Shown here: piece by piece, positions 31,391-42,569 of the stretch
Layout of the letters: each line of letters starts with the position of its first letter
Numbering within the stretch: the stretch's first letter is position 1
Assembly: GCF_963082655.1 (NCBI RefSeq)
Contig: NC_081552.1
Coordinates: forward strand, 5,456,648 to 5,520,647
DNA: 64,000 bases
DNA from: Stomoxys calcitrans
Taxonomy: Eukaryota; Arthropoda; Insecta; Diptera; Muscidae
Direction: 5' to 3'
Program-made: the position numbers and the translations under genes
The notes under the pieces: generated by a model
Database searches by the model: none
Told to the model about the DNA's origin: nothing
Seen by the model: the letters and a program-made list of their open reading frames with translations, nothing else

Positions 31391-31855
31391 AAGTGTCATA
31401 GACATCCGCAGTGAATCAAAAAATGTATGCCCGTTTTAAACCGAAAATTGGCGAAAACGCGTTTTTCTCTACATTTAGCGTCATAAAATCACTTAACGAA
31501 GTGAACCACAAAAAATTTAAGGTATTTTCGTTTTCCATGGACTCCAACAAAACAGAATTGGTGCACTAGAACCCCTGCATATTTTGTTTTTCAACTTTTG
31601 TATCACAGTGTAATTGTATTAAAAACAGCAACCAAATTTGGTAAAATAGTATCTCCAAATACTTCCAACATCTTCGTGTTTACAATATCATGACCAGGGC
31701 ACGTATTCATTTGCAGTTTTGAAGTCAATACTAAAAGTTAGTTGCAGTTAGTTGTTAGTTACTCTTCATCGTTAGTTGCACAAAAATGAAATGAGTGTCG
31801 AACAGGGGTTACATAAATTTGTCAAAGTTATCTGCAGAAAAATGCCGAATTTGAC
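31391..31855. other. AT-rich DNA between two LINE remnants
   Basis: Nothing coding. GTTAGTTGCAGTTAGTTGTTAG at about 31736 is a short local repeat. Confidence 0.45.
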
Positions 31856-31859
31856 TTTT

Positions 31860-32140
31860 TTATACCTTTGGTACATTTATAGACAAGTCATTAAACAATT
31901 CGCACATCGCATTATTTGTAACATAATTACCGTCAGCATTTTTCAACCGTATTTCTGAATTCTTTGCTCTACCTAGATTCTCATTTAAAAATTTCCAACA
32001 TTTTTTTGGATTTGCCTGAAGTTCTCCAAGTTTCGTCTGGTAAAATGAATTCATGCAAAATTTTATTGCCTTCTTTATGATCTTGCTTATACTCTTGATT
32101 GTACTTTCAATAACTAAATCCTTGCCCTGTTTCCTTCTTT
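31860..32140 (-). pseudogene. LINE ORF2 linker fragment of a second family
   Basis: The minus frame reads KQGKDLVIESTIKSISKI-like sequence, then NSFYQTKLGELQANPKKCW, KFLNENLGRAKNSEIRL and GNYVTNNAMCELFNDLSIN. The NPKKxWKFLNxNLG and ELFNDxF pattern is typical of the region upstream of RT in CR1/jockey-type elements. It differs from the linker at 30.5-31.0 kb, so it is a different element. It is cut on both sides. Confidence 0.65.
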
Positions 32141-32712
32141 TTTTTCCATTTTATAAGAGGTAATGAGTATTCATTGACCCAAAGTGTCATTTAATTCCCT
32201 GAAAAACCTATTCCCTCTTTACCAACTGAGGAATTTTGTACACATTCAGAAAATGAATGCAATAGCCGCGTCATGCCAGTGTCACATATCTCCGAATTCA
32301 TTAAGAACACATGGTCCCAACAAAATATAGTCAGTCTGTACTGGAAATAATTTTGCATGAAATCAAGTTATGGTCAGTTTATTTACTTTCAACTGAATCA
32401 ACTATAATAGCATTTTGAATGTTTCTGAAAATATTATCTATTGTGTTTCCACCAGAGGAACGAGTAATTGAAGAATGACAAAATAATGAAGTAAAGTATG
32501 TTCGAATCTCCCATAAAGACACTTGGAGAAATGCCAATACATATTTTGCAAAATGCCTTCAAAACATCTGTAAAACGTTTCCAACTTACATTTCTGAGAA
32601 TGATAAAAACTGGTAATTTTCAGGGGCTTTCCTTCTATTTTAAAATAGTTTAACAAGATGATTATTGAATCAAAAAAAAAAAAAAAAAAAAAATTACTGC
32701 TTTCGCAGTATT
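32141..32712. other. AT-rich DNA ending in a poly-A run
   Basis: A run of about 21 A lies at about 32673-32693, directly upstream of the next mini-me copy. It may mark a retroposed 3' end whose body I cannot identify. Confidence 0.4.
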
Positions 32713-34032
32713 AACAAGTAAAAGCGTGCTAAGTTCGGCCGGGCCGAATCTTATATACGCTCCACCATGGATCGCATTTGTCGAGTTCTTTTCCCGGCAT
32801 CTTTTCTTAGGCAAAAAAAGGATATAAGAAAAGATTTGCTCTGCTATTAGACCGATATCAAGATATGGACCGGTTTGGACCACAATTAAATTATATGTTG
32901 GAGACCTGTGTAAAATGTCAGCTAATTCCAATAAGAATTGCGCCCTTTGAGGTCTCAAGAAGTAAAATAGAGAGATCGATTTATATGGGAGCTGTATCGG
33001 GCTATAGACCGATTCAGACCATAATAAACACGCATGTTGATGGTCATGAGAGAATCCGTCGTACAAAATTTCGGGCATATCTGATAATAAGTGCGACCTC
33101 TAGAGGCTCAAGATGTCAAGATCCCACGATCGGTTTATATGGCAGCTATATCAGGTTATGAACCGATTTGAACCTTATTTGACACAGTTGTTGAAAGTAA
33201 GAATAAAATATGTCATGTAAAATTTCAGCCAAATCGGATAGGAATTGGGCCCTGTAGGCGCTCAAGAAGTCAAATCCGCAGATCTGTTTATATGACAGCT
33301 ATATCAGGTTATGAACCGATTTGAACCATACTTGGAACAGTTGTTGGATATCATAACGAAATACTTCATGCAAAAATTCATTCAAATCGGATAAGAATTG
33401 TGCCCTCTAGAGGCTCAAGAATTCAAGACCCTAGATCGGTTTATATGACAGCTATATCAGGTTATGGACCGATTTGAACCATGTTTGGCACATTTGTTGG
33501 ATATCATAACAAAACACGTCGTGCAAAATTTCATTCCAATCGGATAAGAATTGCGCACTCTAGAGGCTCAAGAAGTCAAGACCCAAGATCGGTTTATATG
33601 GCAGCTATATCAGGTTATGGACCGATTTGAACCATGCTTGGTACAGTTGTTGGATATCATAACAAAACACGTCGTGCAAAATTTCATCCCAATCGGATAA
33701 GAATTGCGCACTCTATAGGCTCAAGAAGTCAAGACCCAAGATCGGTCTTAAAACATGGACCGATATGGCCCATTTACAATACCAACAGGACCTACACTAA
33801 TAAGAAGTATTTGTGCAAAATTTCAAGCGGCTAGCTTTACTCCTTCGGAAGTTAGCTTGCGTTCGACGGACAGACGGACGGACGGACATGGCTACATCGA
33901 CATAAAATGTCGCGACGATCAAGAATATACATACATATATGCTTTATGGGGTCTCAGACGAATATTTCGAGAAGTTACAAACAGAATGACGAAATTAGTA
34001 TACCCCCCATCCTATGGTGGAGGGTATAAAAA
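32713..34032 (+). mobile_element. mini-me/DINE-1-like element, full length, regular 153-bp array
   Basis: The head AACAAGTAAAAGCGTGC with perfect hairpin TTCGGCCGGGCCGAA (32734-32748) is followed by TATACGCTCCACCATGG. It has six or seven units; successive GATCNGTTTATATG starts at about 33281, 33434 and 33587 give a 153-bp period. Then GACGGACAGACGGACGGACG (about 33867), CATGGCTACATCGACATAAA, ATGCTTTATGGGGTCTCAG and the tail CATCCTATGGTGGAGGGTAT. It is the best-preserved plus copy. Confidence 0.9.
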
Positions 34033-34099
34033 TGCATCGAGCGCCAGCACATCAGTAGAATAGGAAACAGAATGCCTTATAACAGCGAAGGACGACCAA

Positions 34100-35790
34100 A
34101 TAAAGGAAAACAATGAACAGTATTCATAATCCTCAGCAGCAGTTTTAAATATCTACGATGCATCCAACAATCGGCTACGTTCTAACTGAAAATCCATCCA
34201 ACTAAGAAATCAAATCATACCTTGAAGAACGGTAAAACGGCCGTTCGGTATACCGGCAGAATGTATAAAGGCATGCCGTGACATTATAGCAGACAAGTTA
34301 CACCCTCTGTTTAAGCAAATTTGGAATGCAGAAGCTATTCCACAAGACTGGCAGGAGTCAATTATTGTAAAACTTTCCAAAAAGGGTAGTAGAGCAAAAT
34401 GTGGTAATTGGAGGGGGATATCGCTACTACTAACAGTTTTGCAAATATTCAACAAGGTTCTATTAAATCTAATATCTGATTCACTAGAAAAACGCTACGC
34501 AGGAACCAGGACGGTTTCAGAGCGGGCAGATTATATATAGATCATGTATGTACAACCAGAATTATTATAGAACTAACAATCGAATATAATACTAGTCTCT
34601 ATTTTGGCATTCGTAGATTATGAAAAGGCATTCGACGCCTTAAATAGAACATACATATTGATGTATTTTAGCGAAGGGAATTCCGCAAAAAATTGTGTCG
34701 ATAATCAAGAAAAGCAACGACGGAATTACATCGAGAGTGCTGCATAGAGTGCGCCAAGGATGCACCCTCTACCCATTACTCTTTATTGCTGTCCTTGATA
34801 CCTTGTTCGAAAAGCTGGACGACGCACCATCAGCATAAGGCTGGATAATGTTTAACAAACTAGGGGATCTGAAGTACGCCGACAATGCAGTTCTTTTAAC
34901 ATCCACTTATTCGGATATGTAGGCCAAACTAAATAAGCTATCCGCAGAATCTCTTAAGGTGTGAGCTTTGGTTTTGAGCGTCGCATTGCAAAAATGCAAC
35001 TCTGCACACATATTCCACAAAAGCAACTCGGAAAAGTTAAACAATTTTCAACTTTGGCGCTTGAAATCTAGCTTCATTCGGTGTTGCTACACTTGAGGTA
35101 GTGTTTTTGATCGTCAAAGTTAAAAATTGTTTAACATTTGCGAGTTGCTTTTTTAACATTTGTTTGTAGAGTTGCATTTTTTATTGGGACGCTCCTCAAT
35201 GCGAGCATTCTGTTTAGGCGTTTAAAATTGGTTTAAGGCTAAATAAAATCACAACAAAAACAATGAGGATTAACGCAAATAACTAGCAGTCGTTTAAAAT
35301 CTATAATGATCAGGACAACAACGTGGATCGCTTCGTATACCTTGGCATCATTCTAGCAACAATTGGTGGTACGGCAGAAGATATAGAAAACCGATTAAGA
35401 AAGGCACAGGCAGCGTTTGCATCTCTTGGAAATATATGGGCATCAAAAACTATGGAGCTTAGCACAAAAATTAAAATATTTAATGTGTGTGTTAAATCGA
35501 TTTTACTATACGGATCTGAAACTTGGCTTATCATCTGCAGTATAACCGATAAAATTACAAGTGCTCGTAAACCAATGCCTTAGAAGAATATTGAATATAT
35601 GGTGGCCTGGACCATGTCAAACGAACGATTATGGCATATTCCTGCCCAACAAGCTATACGCGGTGACATTACCAAACAAAAGTTTGGATGTCTGGGACAA
35701 ACACACTAAGAAAAAACGAGGACGAAATTGCACACTCAGTCCTTCAGTGGAATCCCCAAGGGCACATAAACTCTTCTAAATCCAATTGAT
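34100..35790 (+). pseudogene. non-LTR retrotransposon RT (second LINE), split by a MITE
   Basis: A decayed ORF2 reads through several frames. Upstream is EIKS..ERKNGRS (normally ExKxAIKKLKNGKS). Fingers follow: QIWNAEAIPQDWQESIIVK, CGNWRGISLL. Motif A is AFVDYEKAFDALNR (about 34607). Motif B is RVRQGCTLYPLLFIAVLD (about 34747), with Y for the usual S. Motif C is LKYADNAVLL (about 34868), with N for the second catalytic Asp. The thumb is VDRFVYLGIILATIGGT, IENRLRKAQAAFASLG and KSILLYGSETW (35323-35540). The carboxy-terminal part is RRILNIWWPG..NTLRKNEDEI..LQWNPQGH. It is of the type annotated as endonuclease-reverse transcriptase elements (RTE/CR1-like). It contains stops throughout. Confidence 0.85.
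34976..35194. mobile_element. inverted-repeat MITE inside the second LINE
   Basis: GAGCGTCGCATTGCAAAAAT, GCAACTCTGCA at the left is the inverse of TGTAGAGTTGCATTTTTTAT, TGGGACGCTC at the right. AGTTAAACAATTTTCAACTTTG and CAAAGTTAAAAATTGTTTAAC pair further in. The LINE reading frame stops at about 34963 and resumes at about 35232 with GTTTAAGGCTAAA, so the inserted piece is up to ~268 bp and extends somewhat beyond the arms given. Confidence 0.75.
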
Positions 35791-36044
35791 TTTATTGATC
35801 TGGTGTAATTTAAAAGATGCATAGATTCTTCACTCAAGAAATGATTCACATAAACAGATTTTATTTCCTCCTTCGTATTTAATTGTGGTTTAACGGCCAT
35901 ACGTTTATCCTTCGCAAATGCAAATTTTCCCACTAAACTAGTTTTCGGATTGGTTTGGGTTCTATTTCTAAAATAGTACGCATCATCAATCGATTGTTTT
36001 TGGATAGCAGCGCCAACAAGTTTTGAAAATGCAATTACAGGGAA
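35791..36044. other. AT-rich DNA, no gene recognised
   Basis: Nothing that I can support. Confidence 0.4.
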
Positions 36045-37077
36045 GGATGGGTATATTCATTTTGTCATTCCGTTTGCAGCACATCGAAATATCCATTTCC
36101 GACTCTATAAAGTAAAAATCTAAGACGATCTAGCCATGACCGCACGTCTGTCTGCCTGTTGAAATCATGCAACAGTTTTTCAGTTTTTAAAAATAGGGAT
36201 ATGAAACTTTGCACAGATTCTTTTTTTGTCGATAAGCAGGTTAAGTTCGAAGATGACTTCATCTTGATATATCCCCCATATAGACCGATCCTTCGATTTA
36301 GTGTATTAGGCCCATAAAGGCCACATTTATTATCCGATTTTGCTGAAATTTGGGACAGTGAGTTGTGTTAGGCCCTTCAACATCCTTCGTCAATTTGGCC
36401 AAAGTCGGTTAAGATTTGGATATAGCTGCCATATAGACCGATCTCTCGATTTAAGGTTTTGGACCCATAAAAGGCGCAGTTATTATCTAATGTCGCGGAA
36501 ATTTGAGACAGTGAGTTAAGTTAGGCCCCTCGACATCCCTCTTGAATTTGGCTCAGATTAGTTCAGATTTGGGTATATAACTGTCATATAGCCCGATATC
36601 TCGATTTAAATTCTTGGTCCCATAAAAGGCGCATTTATTGTTCGATTTCCCCGAAATTTGGGACAGTGAGTTGTGTTAGGCCCTTCAACATCCCCCTTCA
36701 ATCGGTTCAGATTTGGATATAGCTGCCATATAGACCTATCTCTGGATTTAAAGTCTTGGCACCATAAAACGCAAATTTATAATCCGATTTCGCTGGAATT
36801 TGACACAGTGACTTATGTTAGGCTTTTCGACATCCGTGTCGTTTGTGGTTCAGATCGGTCTATATTTGGATATGGCCACAAATACCAATATTTTGTTCTA
36901 CAAAATTTAACAATGTCTTGTACTTATTAGACCTCTCAATATCCGTGTCGAATTTGGTCCAAATCGGACCTGTTTCGATAAAGCTGCTATGGGGGCATAA
37001 ATTATGCATTTTTCACCGGATTATAACAAAAGGTGGCTTTTATATATACCCCAGGTAGTGGGTATCGAAAGTTCGTG
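36045..37077 (-). mobile_element. mini-me-like element, subfamily B, near full length
   Basis: The start, TTTTGTCATTCCGTTTGCAG, matches the complement of the family tail, followed by TCTATAAAGTAAAAATC, GATCTAGCCATGACCG and a short GTCTGTCTG tract. About five units of 153-155 bp follow (CCGATC at about 36285, 36438 and 36593). They carry CCATAAAAGGCGCA, GACAGTGAGTTGTGTTAGGC and CGACATCC. It ends ACCCCAGGTAGTGGGTAT, after which the terminal hairpin is lost. It links subfamily B to the other mini-me copies through the shared tail and core. Confidence 0.8.
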
Positions 37078-37408
37078 TTGATTTTCAGATATTCCTTTTA
37101 GAACTTTATCAAACTTCGTTGACATACAATTCATTGATTCCTTTAATTCCTGCCCTTTTATGTGCTCCAGTTCTTATTTAGCTGTGTCGGCTGATACATT
37201 ACTGTCATCACAGAGATGGCAAATGTACTCTTCATCGTTGTTTTTGAGTAAATGATCATATTGACGTTTATCCAATTTTGCACAAACAACATGAAGCATT
37301 CTCTCACACTTGTCACATTTAATGCTATCTTCTTTCTCCTCTCTCACCTCTATTCTACATTGAGCACTTAAACTTTTTTTTTATGCTGCGACGGCTTGAA
37401 CTAGGCAT
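37078..37408 (-). pseudogene. PHD-like zinc finger fragment, probably LINE ORF1
   Basis: Read from a likely ATG (MPSSSRRSIKKK) with one frameshift at the poly-A codons. The sequence then gives a FKCSMCRIEV pair, DSIKCDKCERMLHVVCAKL, QYDHLLKNNDEEYICHLCDD and a stop, followed by more lysine/glutamate-rich sequence. Spacing C-x2-C, C-x2-C, H-x2-C, C-x2-C is that of a PHD/FYVE-type finger. Such fingers occur at the start of ORF1 in several insect CR1/jockey-like LINEs, and a LINE origin is inferred from that and the surroundings. A host chromatin gene fragment is the alternative. Confidence 0.6.
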
Positions 37409-38722
37409 ATTCGATGATTCTCACTTAGACTTTGTTTTGTTTTGGTTGGTAGTAATGTTTGATTGTGTATCTTCTGTTTATAACCGTGCTTTGTTAGCCT
37501 CGTCACAGAGCTCACCTTATTGATGTTAATTGAAACAACTTTAACAAATCTCACATAATAGACCATTCGAAAAGTAGAGAAAAAATTGTGTAGAACTCTA
37601 AAATAAAAATGCATTGTAGGATGATAGTTCTGAGGCCTGAAAATATGTGAGCCGTTCGTAGTAATCAATAACATAGTCGTCGATACTCAACCAAAACGGA
37701 AAAACAGGTGAAGCAAATGTAAAGGTTTGGGGATGTCTCTCATGCAAAGGTGTTGGTGCCATATATTGGTTCCGCAACATCATGGATACATTCATGATGC
37801 TCACATATTCGGAGATTGAAATGACTTTATCTTCAAGAAGCTAGTGAACAGAAGTACATCCATGTTTAAGCAATAAGGTGGTTTTAAGGAAATAAAAAAG
37901 TTTTCAGCTAAATGATTTTACTATTCTGCGCTACTATTTTTTTGGCCGCAGTTGTCCCATTATCAAAATGGTGTACAAAAGATATGCAAATGTGTGTTAT
38001 ATGTATATTGGAAATTTGAAGAATTTCAAGGTTCTTAAATAGTATTTAATTTGAAGGTTTTTTAATATGAAAGAAAACTTTTTTCCTTTTTATTATGTAT
38101 TTTTCTTTTCATCTTCAGTCATCTCAATTAAATATTTAATTTTCTTCTATTTAATGAAGACTAGAACAAATTAATTTAGACTTCATTTTGTATCCCAAAA
38201 GGTGCAGATTTCTTGGCTAAGCAGTTGCTCTTGTCCATCTTAGTTCAATCCTTGCCTCGACCTTTTTAATTCAAGTCCCAATAATTTGATATTTATCGTT
38301 AATGAGGTGAATAAAATACAACAAATTTTGTAGACTTTCCGAATACCATTAGTGTTTGCTTGTATGCCAGAACATTTTTCTGTGGGTTTTGTTTTACATT
38401 ACAACGCTTGGTTGTCTCACACGATATTAAAAAGGTTACATGTTCATGATGGCCTAAGTAGTACAGTCTCTAGATAATATTAAGCGTCACTCAAGCTGTC
38501 TTTATTCGAATGGTTTTTTATGTTGTGCTCCGAATTCCCAGTCCAACTCGCTCTTAGCGAGACAAAGGGGGACAATTTGAAATATTAAAAAAATAAACAA
38601 AGCAGTCGAAATGCTTGAGTTGATACATCACGTTTAATACTTCAACCAACATGCGACGACAACGACGACATTTTTAAGAAATCCTATTTGGGTGGATTAA
38701 TAAGTAATCGTGTGGGACATAA
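37409..38722. other. AT-rich DNA, no gene recognised
   Basis: May include the 5' leader of the element with the PHD-like finger near its left edge. The remainder, including frames at 37381-37804, has no motif. Confidence 0.4.
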
Positions 38723-39618
38723 ACAAGTAAAAGCGTGCTAAGTTCGGCCGGGCCGAATCTTATATACCCTCCACCATGTATCGCATTTGTCGAGTTCTCT
38801 TTCCGGCATCTCTTCTTAGGCAAAACAAGAAGTAAAATAGAGAGATCGATTTATATGGGAGCTGTATCAGGCAATAGACCGATTCAGACCATAATAAACA
38901 CGTATATTGATGGACTTGAGAGGATCCGTCGTACAGACAAATTCAGACAAATCGGATAATAATTACGACCTTAGAGGCTCAAAAAGTCAAGATCCCAGAT
39001 CGGTTTATATGGCAGCTATATCAGGTTATGAACCGATTTGAACCTTATTTGGCACAGTTGTTAGATATCATAACAAAACCCTTCGTGCAAAATTCCATTC
39101 CAATTGGATAAGAATTGCGCCCTCGAGAGGCTCAAGAAATCAAGACTCAAGATCGGTTTATATGGCACCTATATCAGGTTATTGACCGATTTGAACCATA
39201 CTTGGCACAGTTGTGCCACGTTGTGCAAAATTTCATTCAAATCGGATTACGATTGCGCCCTCTAGAGGCTCAAGAAGTCAAGACCCAAGATCGATGTATA
39301 TGCAGCTATTCCAGGTTATGGACCGATTTGAACCATACTTGGCACAGTTGTTGGATGTCATAACAAAACACGTCGTGCAAAATTTCATTCCAATCGGATA
39401 AGAATTGCGGACTCTAGAGGTTCAAGAAGTCAAGACCCAAGATCGGTTTATATGGGAGTTGTATCAAAACATAGACCGATATGGCCCATTTACAATCCCA
39501 ACCGAGTTACACTAATAAGAAGCATTTGTGCAAAATTTCAAGCGGCTAGCTTTACTGATTCGAAAGTTAGCGTGCTGTCGACAGACAGACGGACGGACGG
39601 ACAGACGGACGGAAAACG
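38723..39618 (+). mobile_element. mini-me/DINE-1-like element, 3'-truncated after GTCY tract
   Basis: The head and perfect hairpin TTCGGCCGGGCCGAA are followed by TATACCCTCCACCATG. About five units follow, one with an internal deletion at 39210. A long (GACG/GACA) tract (about 39578-39614) ends abruptly in unrelated AAAACGCTGGGATCG, where other copies continue CATGGCTAGATCGAC. Truncation exactly at the microsatellite suggests recombination or slippage there. Confidence 0.85.
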
Positions 39619-39904
39619 CTGGGATCGTTTTCTCGTTTTTTCCTGGGATCCAAGACGTAGGGTAGTAATGCAGTTTTTCCTGCGAGAAAACGTTTGATAA
39701 AAAAAACCTTCCCGGCTGATTTCAACATTGTGTATCGGATAGAGATATGGACACAAAACTTACCCTAGTCCATGTTAAGGTGTTTTCCAAAGAGTATGCA
39801 CGATTTGGGAACCGTAGGGGTCCAGAGGCTGATCTATGGGGCTTGAAAGTTGTTCACCTCTAGCATATCAAATTTTGAATTGCTTTAGATAACACATTTG
39901 TTAT
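39619..39904. other. unassigned DNA
   Basis: GAGAAAACGTTTGATAAAA and TATCGGATAGAGATATGGAC are not seen elsewhere in the window. No gene. Confidence 0.35.
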
Positions 39905-39982
39905 AGGTTGAAAAAGAGGGTGAGGATATTAATCCGCCTTATGCCACTATGGATATACACCTAAACCAGTAATCGGCTTCTG
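39905..39982 (-). repeat. 3' scrap of the RNase-H LINE
   Basis: AGGTTGAAAAAGAGGGTGAG, TATGCCACTATGGATA and CACCTAAACCAGTAATCGGC match 28541-28615 in order and orientation with substitutions. It is an extreme 5' truncation of the same LINE family. Confidence 0.7.
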
Positions 39983-39994
39983 AACATAATTGCT

Positions 39995-40545
39995 ATGATA
40001 TTGGAGCTATATTATCAAGTAATCGTCCAATTTGGAACGTATTCGAACTGAATGTTTCAGACCATAGTAGAAGTGGCTGTGTAATATTTCAGTCAATTCG
40101 TATAGAAATTGCGCCCTTTAGGGGCTCAATAAGTAAAATAGGAAGATCGGTTTATATGGGAGCTATATCAGGCTATAGACCGATTCAAATAAGGTATGTT
40201 GAAGGTCATGAGAGAAGTCGTTGTTCAAAATTTCAGCCATACCGGATAATAATTGCAACCTCTAGAGGCTCAAGAAGTCAAGATTCCAGATCGGTTTATA
40301 TGGCAGCTATACCAAGTTATGGACGAACTTAAACTATATTTGACACAGTTATTGGAAGTCATACAAAAACACTTCTTGCAAAATTTCGACAAATTGGAAA
40401 AGAATTGCACTCTCTAGTGGTTCAAGAAGTTAAGATTCAAGATCGGTTTATATGGCAGCTATATCATGTATCGATCGATTTGAAGCATACTTTGCATAGT
40501 TGTTGGAAATCATTATAAAACACGATGTGCAAAATTGCAATCCAC
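39995..40545 (+). mobile_element. mini-me-like array, decayed, both ends lost
   Basis: About four units with GATCGGTTTATATGGGAGC, CTATAGACCGATTCAAA, ACCTCTAGAGGCTCAAGAAG and AGCTATATCATGTATCG. It lacks head, GTCY tract and tail, and runs straight into family L. Confidence 0.7.
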
Positions 40546-41010
40546 CACCAAATCCAAGAGAATGAAGTAGATCTAACATCCAAACTTTAATGGGTTGACC
40601 CTCCCCTTACCTTATTTCCATAAACGCCAGATCTCGGCATGGGTGGGATATCTAGGGGCCGCGCCACCTCCAGAGCCACCACCCAAATGGAATATAATAA
40701 CCAATAATTACAATATGGGACTCAAATGAAAGGTTTATGAGACCAGAGCACGAATCTGATATAATGGAATCGCGCTCACTCTTAAAAACACCCCCATACC
40801 GGACATATTTACCGACCATAGCAATATACGGCTCCAATGAAAAGTAATTGGAAGAAGAGCACCAACATAATATCCACATTGGCGCGAAATATCTGAAAGG
40901 TGGTACCAGCACTCCCAAACAGGACTTATTTCCTGACGTGACCGTATAGGGCTCAGATAAAATTAGAGAGTGATAGAAGGCGCAGCTGAGCGGACCCCGT
41001 ACAGCTAGTG
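40546..41010. repeat. family L remnant with its characteristic end
   Basis: AACGCCAGATCTCGGCATGG, TACAATATGGGACTCAAATG, CACGAATCTGATATAATG and the terminus GAAGGCGCAGCTGAGCGGA.CCCCGTACAGCTAGT. Units are rearranged compared with 54-56 kb. Confidence 0.65.
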
Positions 41011-41663
41011 CATAATAAAATTAATAAAATGTTTTTCGGCGGTGGCTTTGCTTTCCCTTCCACCTGTTGACGCTGTAAAAAGTTCAACTGCATAACACTT
41101 CTTTCCGTTAACCTATGGCCTTCATTAAAAACAAAAATCAAACTTTTAAATGAAATTTCAAAACCGTGTAATTACGTTAACACAATGATTTCGCCGTTTT
41201 CATTTCATTGTCCTTTGCCATTCTCAGAGACTGCTCAGCACACTTTTGTAGGGCTTTTAAAAAATTTTGTTTTTGTTTAATGTAGAGCCAACTTTGAAAG
41301 CCTATTATTAGGGTTGATTCAGAATGAGGTGTGCCTATGTAAACCCAAAGAATAATAACCCCAAACTTTTGCATGTTGATAGTAGATGTGAGTTTAGGTG
41401 AGCCGTCAGTTCTAACAAAAGCTGACACTTAGTGGATGCTCGTAATGGCCACGATTCGTGGCCCATTGTTCGCTGCGTGGCACAGCGTCAACACGGAAAA
41501 TGCATTAACGAACAAACAAAGGAACATTCAATTTGACAAGTGCTAACGAATATAAAACTATGTTAGCCATGCCATTAAAACTGAGACACAGCAGTGGCCA
41601 AGAGACAAATGCATAGATGGATGTACGAAGATACGCTCACTTTGAGAATATTGCGCTCAAACG

Positions 41664-41694
<31 letters not shown>

Positions 41695-41969
41695 CATGGC
41701 GAGGATTAAATTGAATACTCAGGGTCACTAGAATGAGTGATATGCTAAAAATAACAACAATAACAAAACAAATATTTATAGTTTTTACTGCAATATTTAG
41801 ATAACACATACTCCTCGCCCCTCATCATCCACAAGCGAAAAAAAGTTGAAAATATTTTCACACAAATTGAATTTACACATTCATTGCTATCGCGGTGATG
41901 TCAAGCGAAGTGATGTGATGATAATCTCTAAAGTGGGCGGAGACATACATATGTATATCGCTGGCTTAA
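41011..41969. other. low-copy-looking DNA with a (CA)n microsatellite and one orphan frame
   Basis: (CA)n at about 41664-41690. A minus frame (41177-41428, 83 codons) contains KQKQNFLKALQKCAEQSLRM and is not obviously low-complexity, but I do not recognise it. Confidence 0.35.
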
Positions 41970-42125
41970 TATAAAAAGGGCCTAACTCGATTTTTTTTTA
42001 GATTTAAAGCAGTTATTTGCAATTGTATCCACTCGGAGGTTGGAGGCAGGGTGCCCTATGGCATTTGTCTTCCAAAATAAACAGAAAATGTTATTTAGAA
42101 AAAAAAGAGTTGGGCCCTTTTCGTA
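41970..42125. mobile_element. 156-bp MITE with TTAA target duplication
   Basis: The ends TATAAAAAGGGCCTAACTC and the inverse of GAGTTGGGCCCTTTTCGTA are ~19-bp inverted repeats with three mismatches. TTAA stands on both sides (41966-41969 and 42126-42129). TTAA duplications are typical of piggyBac-type insertion, though the end sequence itself is not one I know. Non-coding. Confidence 0.75.
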
Positions 42126-42279
42126 TTAAACCGTCGATGTGTATGTTGTGAAGTGACATTTGGTATATTTTGTGATTCAACAATTCTCAAGGTCTATCTT
42201 AGAGAATGTGGTATCCATAATATTTATCCAACTTATGCCAAGGCAGGTACGACCTTTTTACATAGGTCAGAGTTCAGTG

Positions 42280-42309
42280 ATATGTGATAAGCGATAACTT
42301 ATCACATAT
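42280..42309. other. perfect 12-bp hairpin, 6-nt loop
   Basis: ATATGTGATAAG, loop CGATAA, CTTATCACATAT. It stands apart from the flanking inverted-repeat elements. Confidence 0.9.
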
Positions 42310-42569
42310 GGTGGAAAAATCTATGCTCACAACAGCATGTATAAACTGTTTGATAGTGCCAATTATTGCGCACGAAGTAAATGTTTGATAAAAAAAAATC
42401 CATGATGTCTAGCTTGTTCCTTTGATCGTCTGTTGAAGCGCAAAGCTCCATTACACTAGGGTGAAGCATGTCATTGTTAATAGTTAGGTCAGTGGTGAGT
42501 TGAAATTCCAAGAACGAATAAGTTTATAGTGGCAGTCGAAAATCATCTTTACTTAGACAATTTTTGTGC

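Noticed and set aside
33634..34063. Frames ending in a conserved MTKLVYP-type sequence near 16.0, 20.0, 33.9, 45.4 and 60.9 kb
   Set aside because: These are translations of the conserved mini-me tail, not a protein family.
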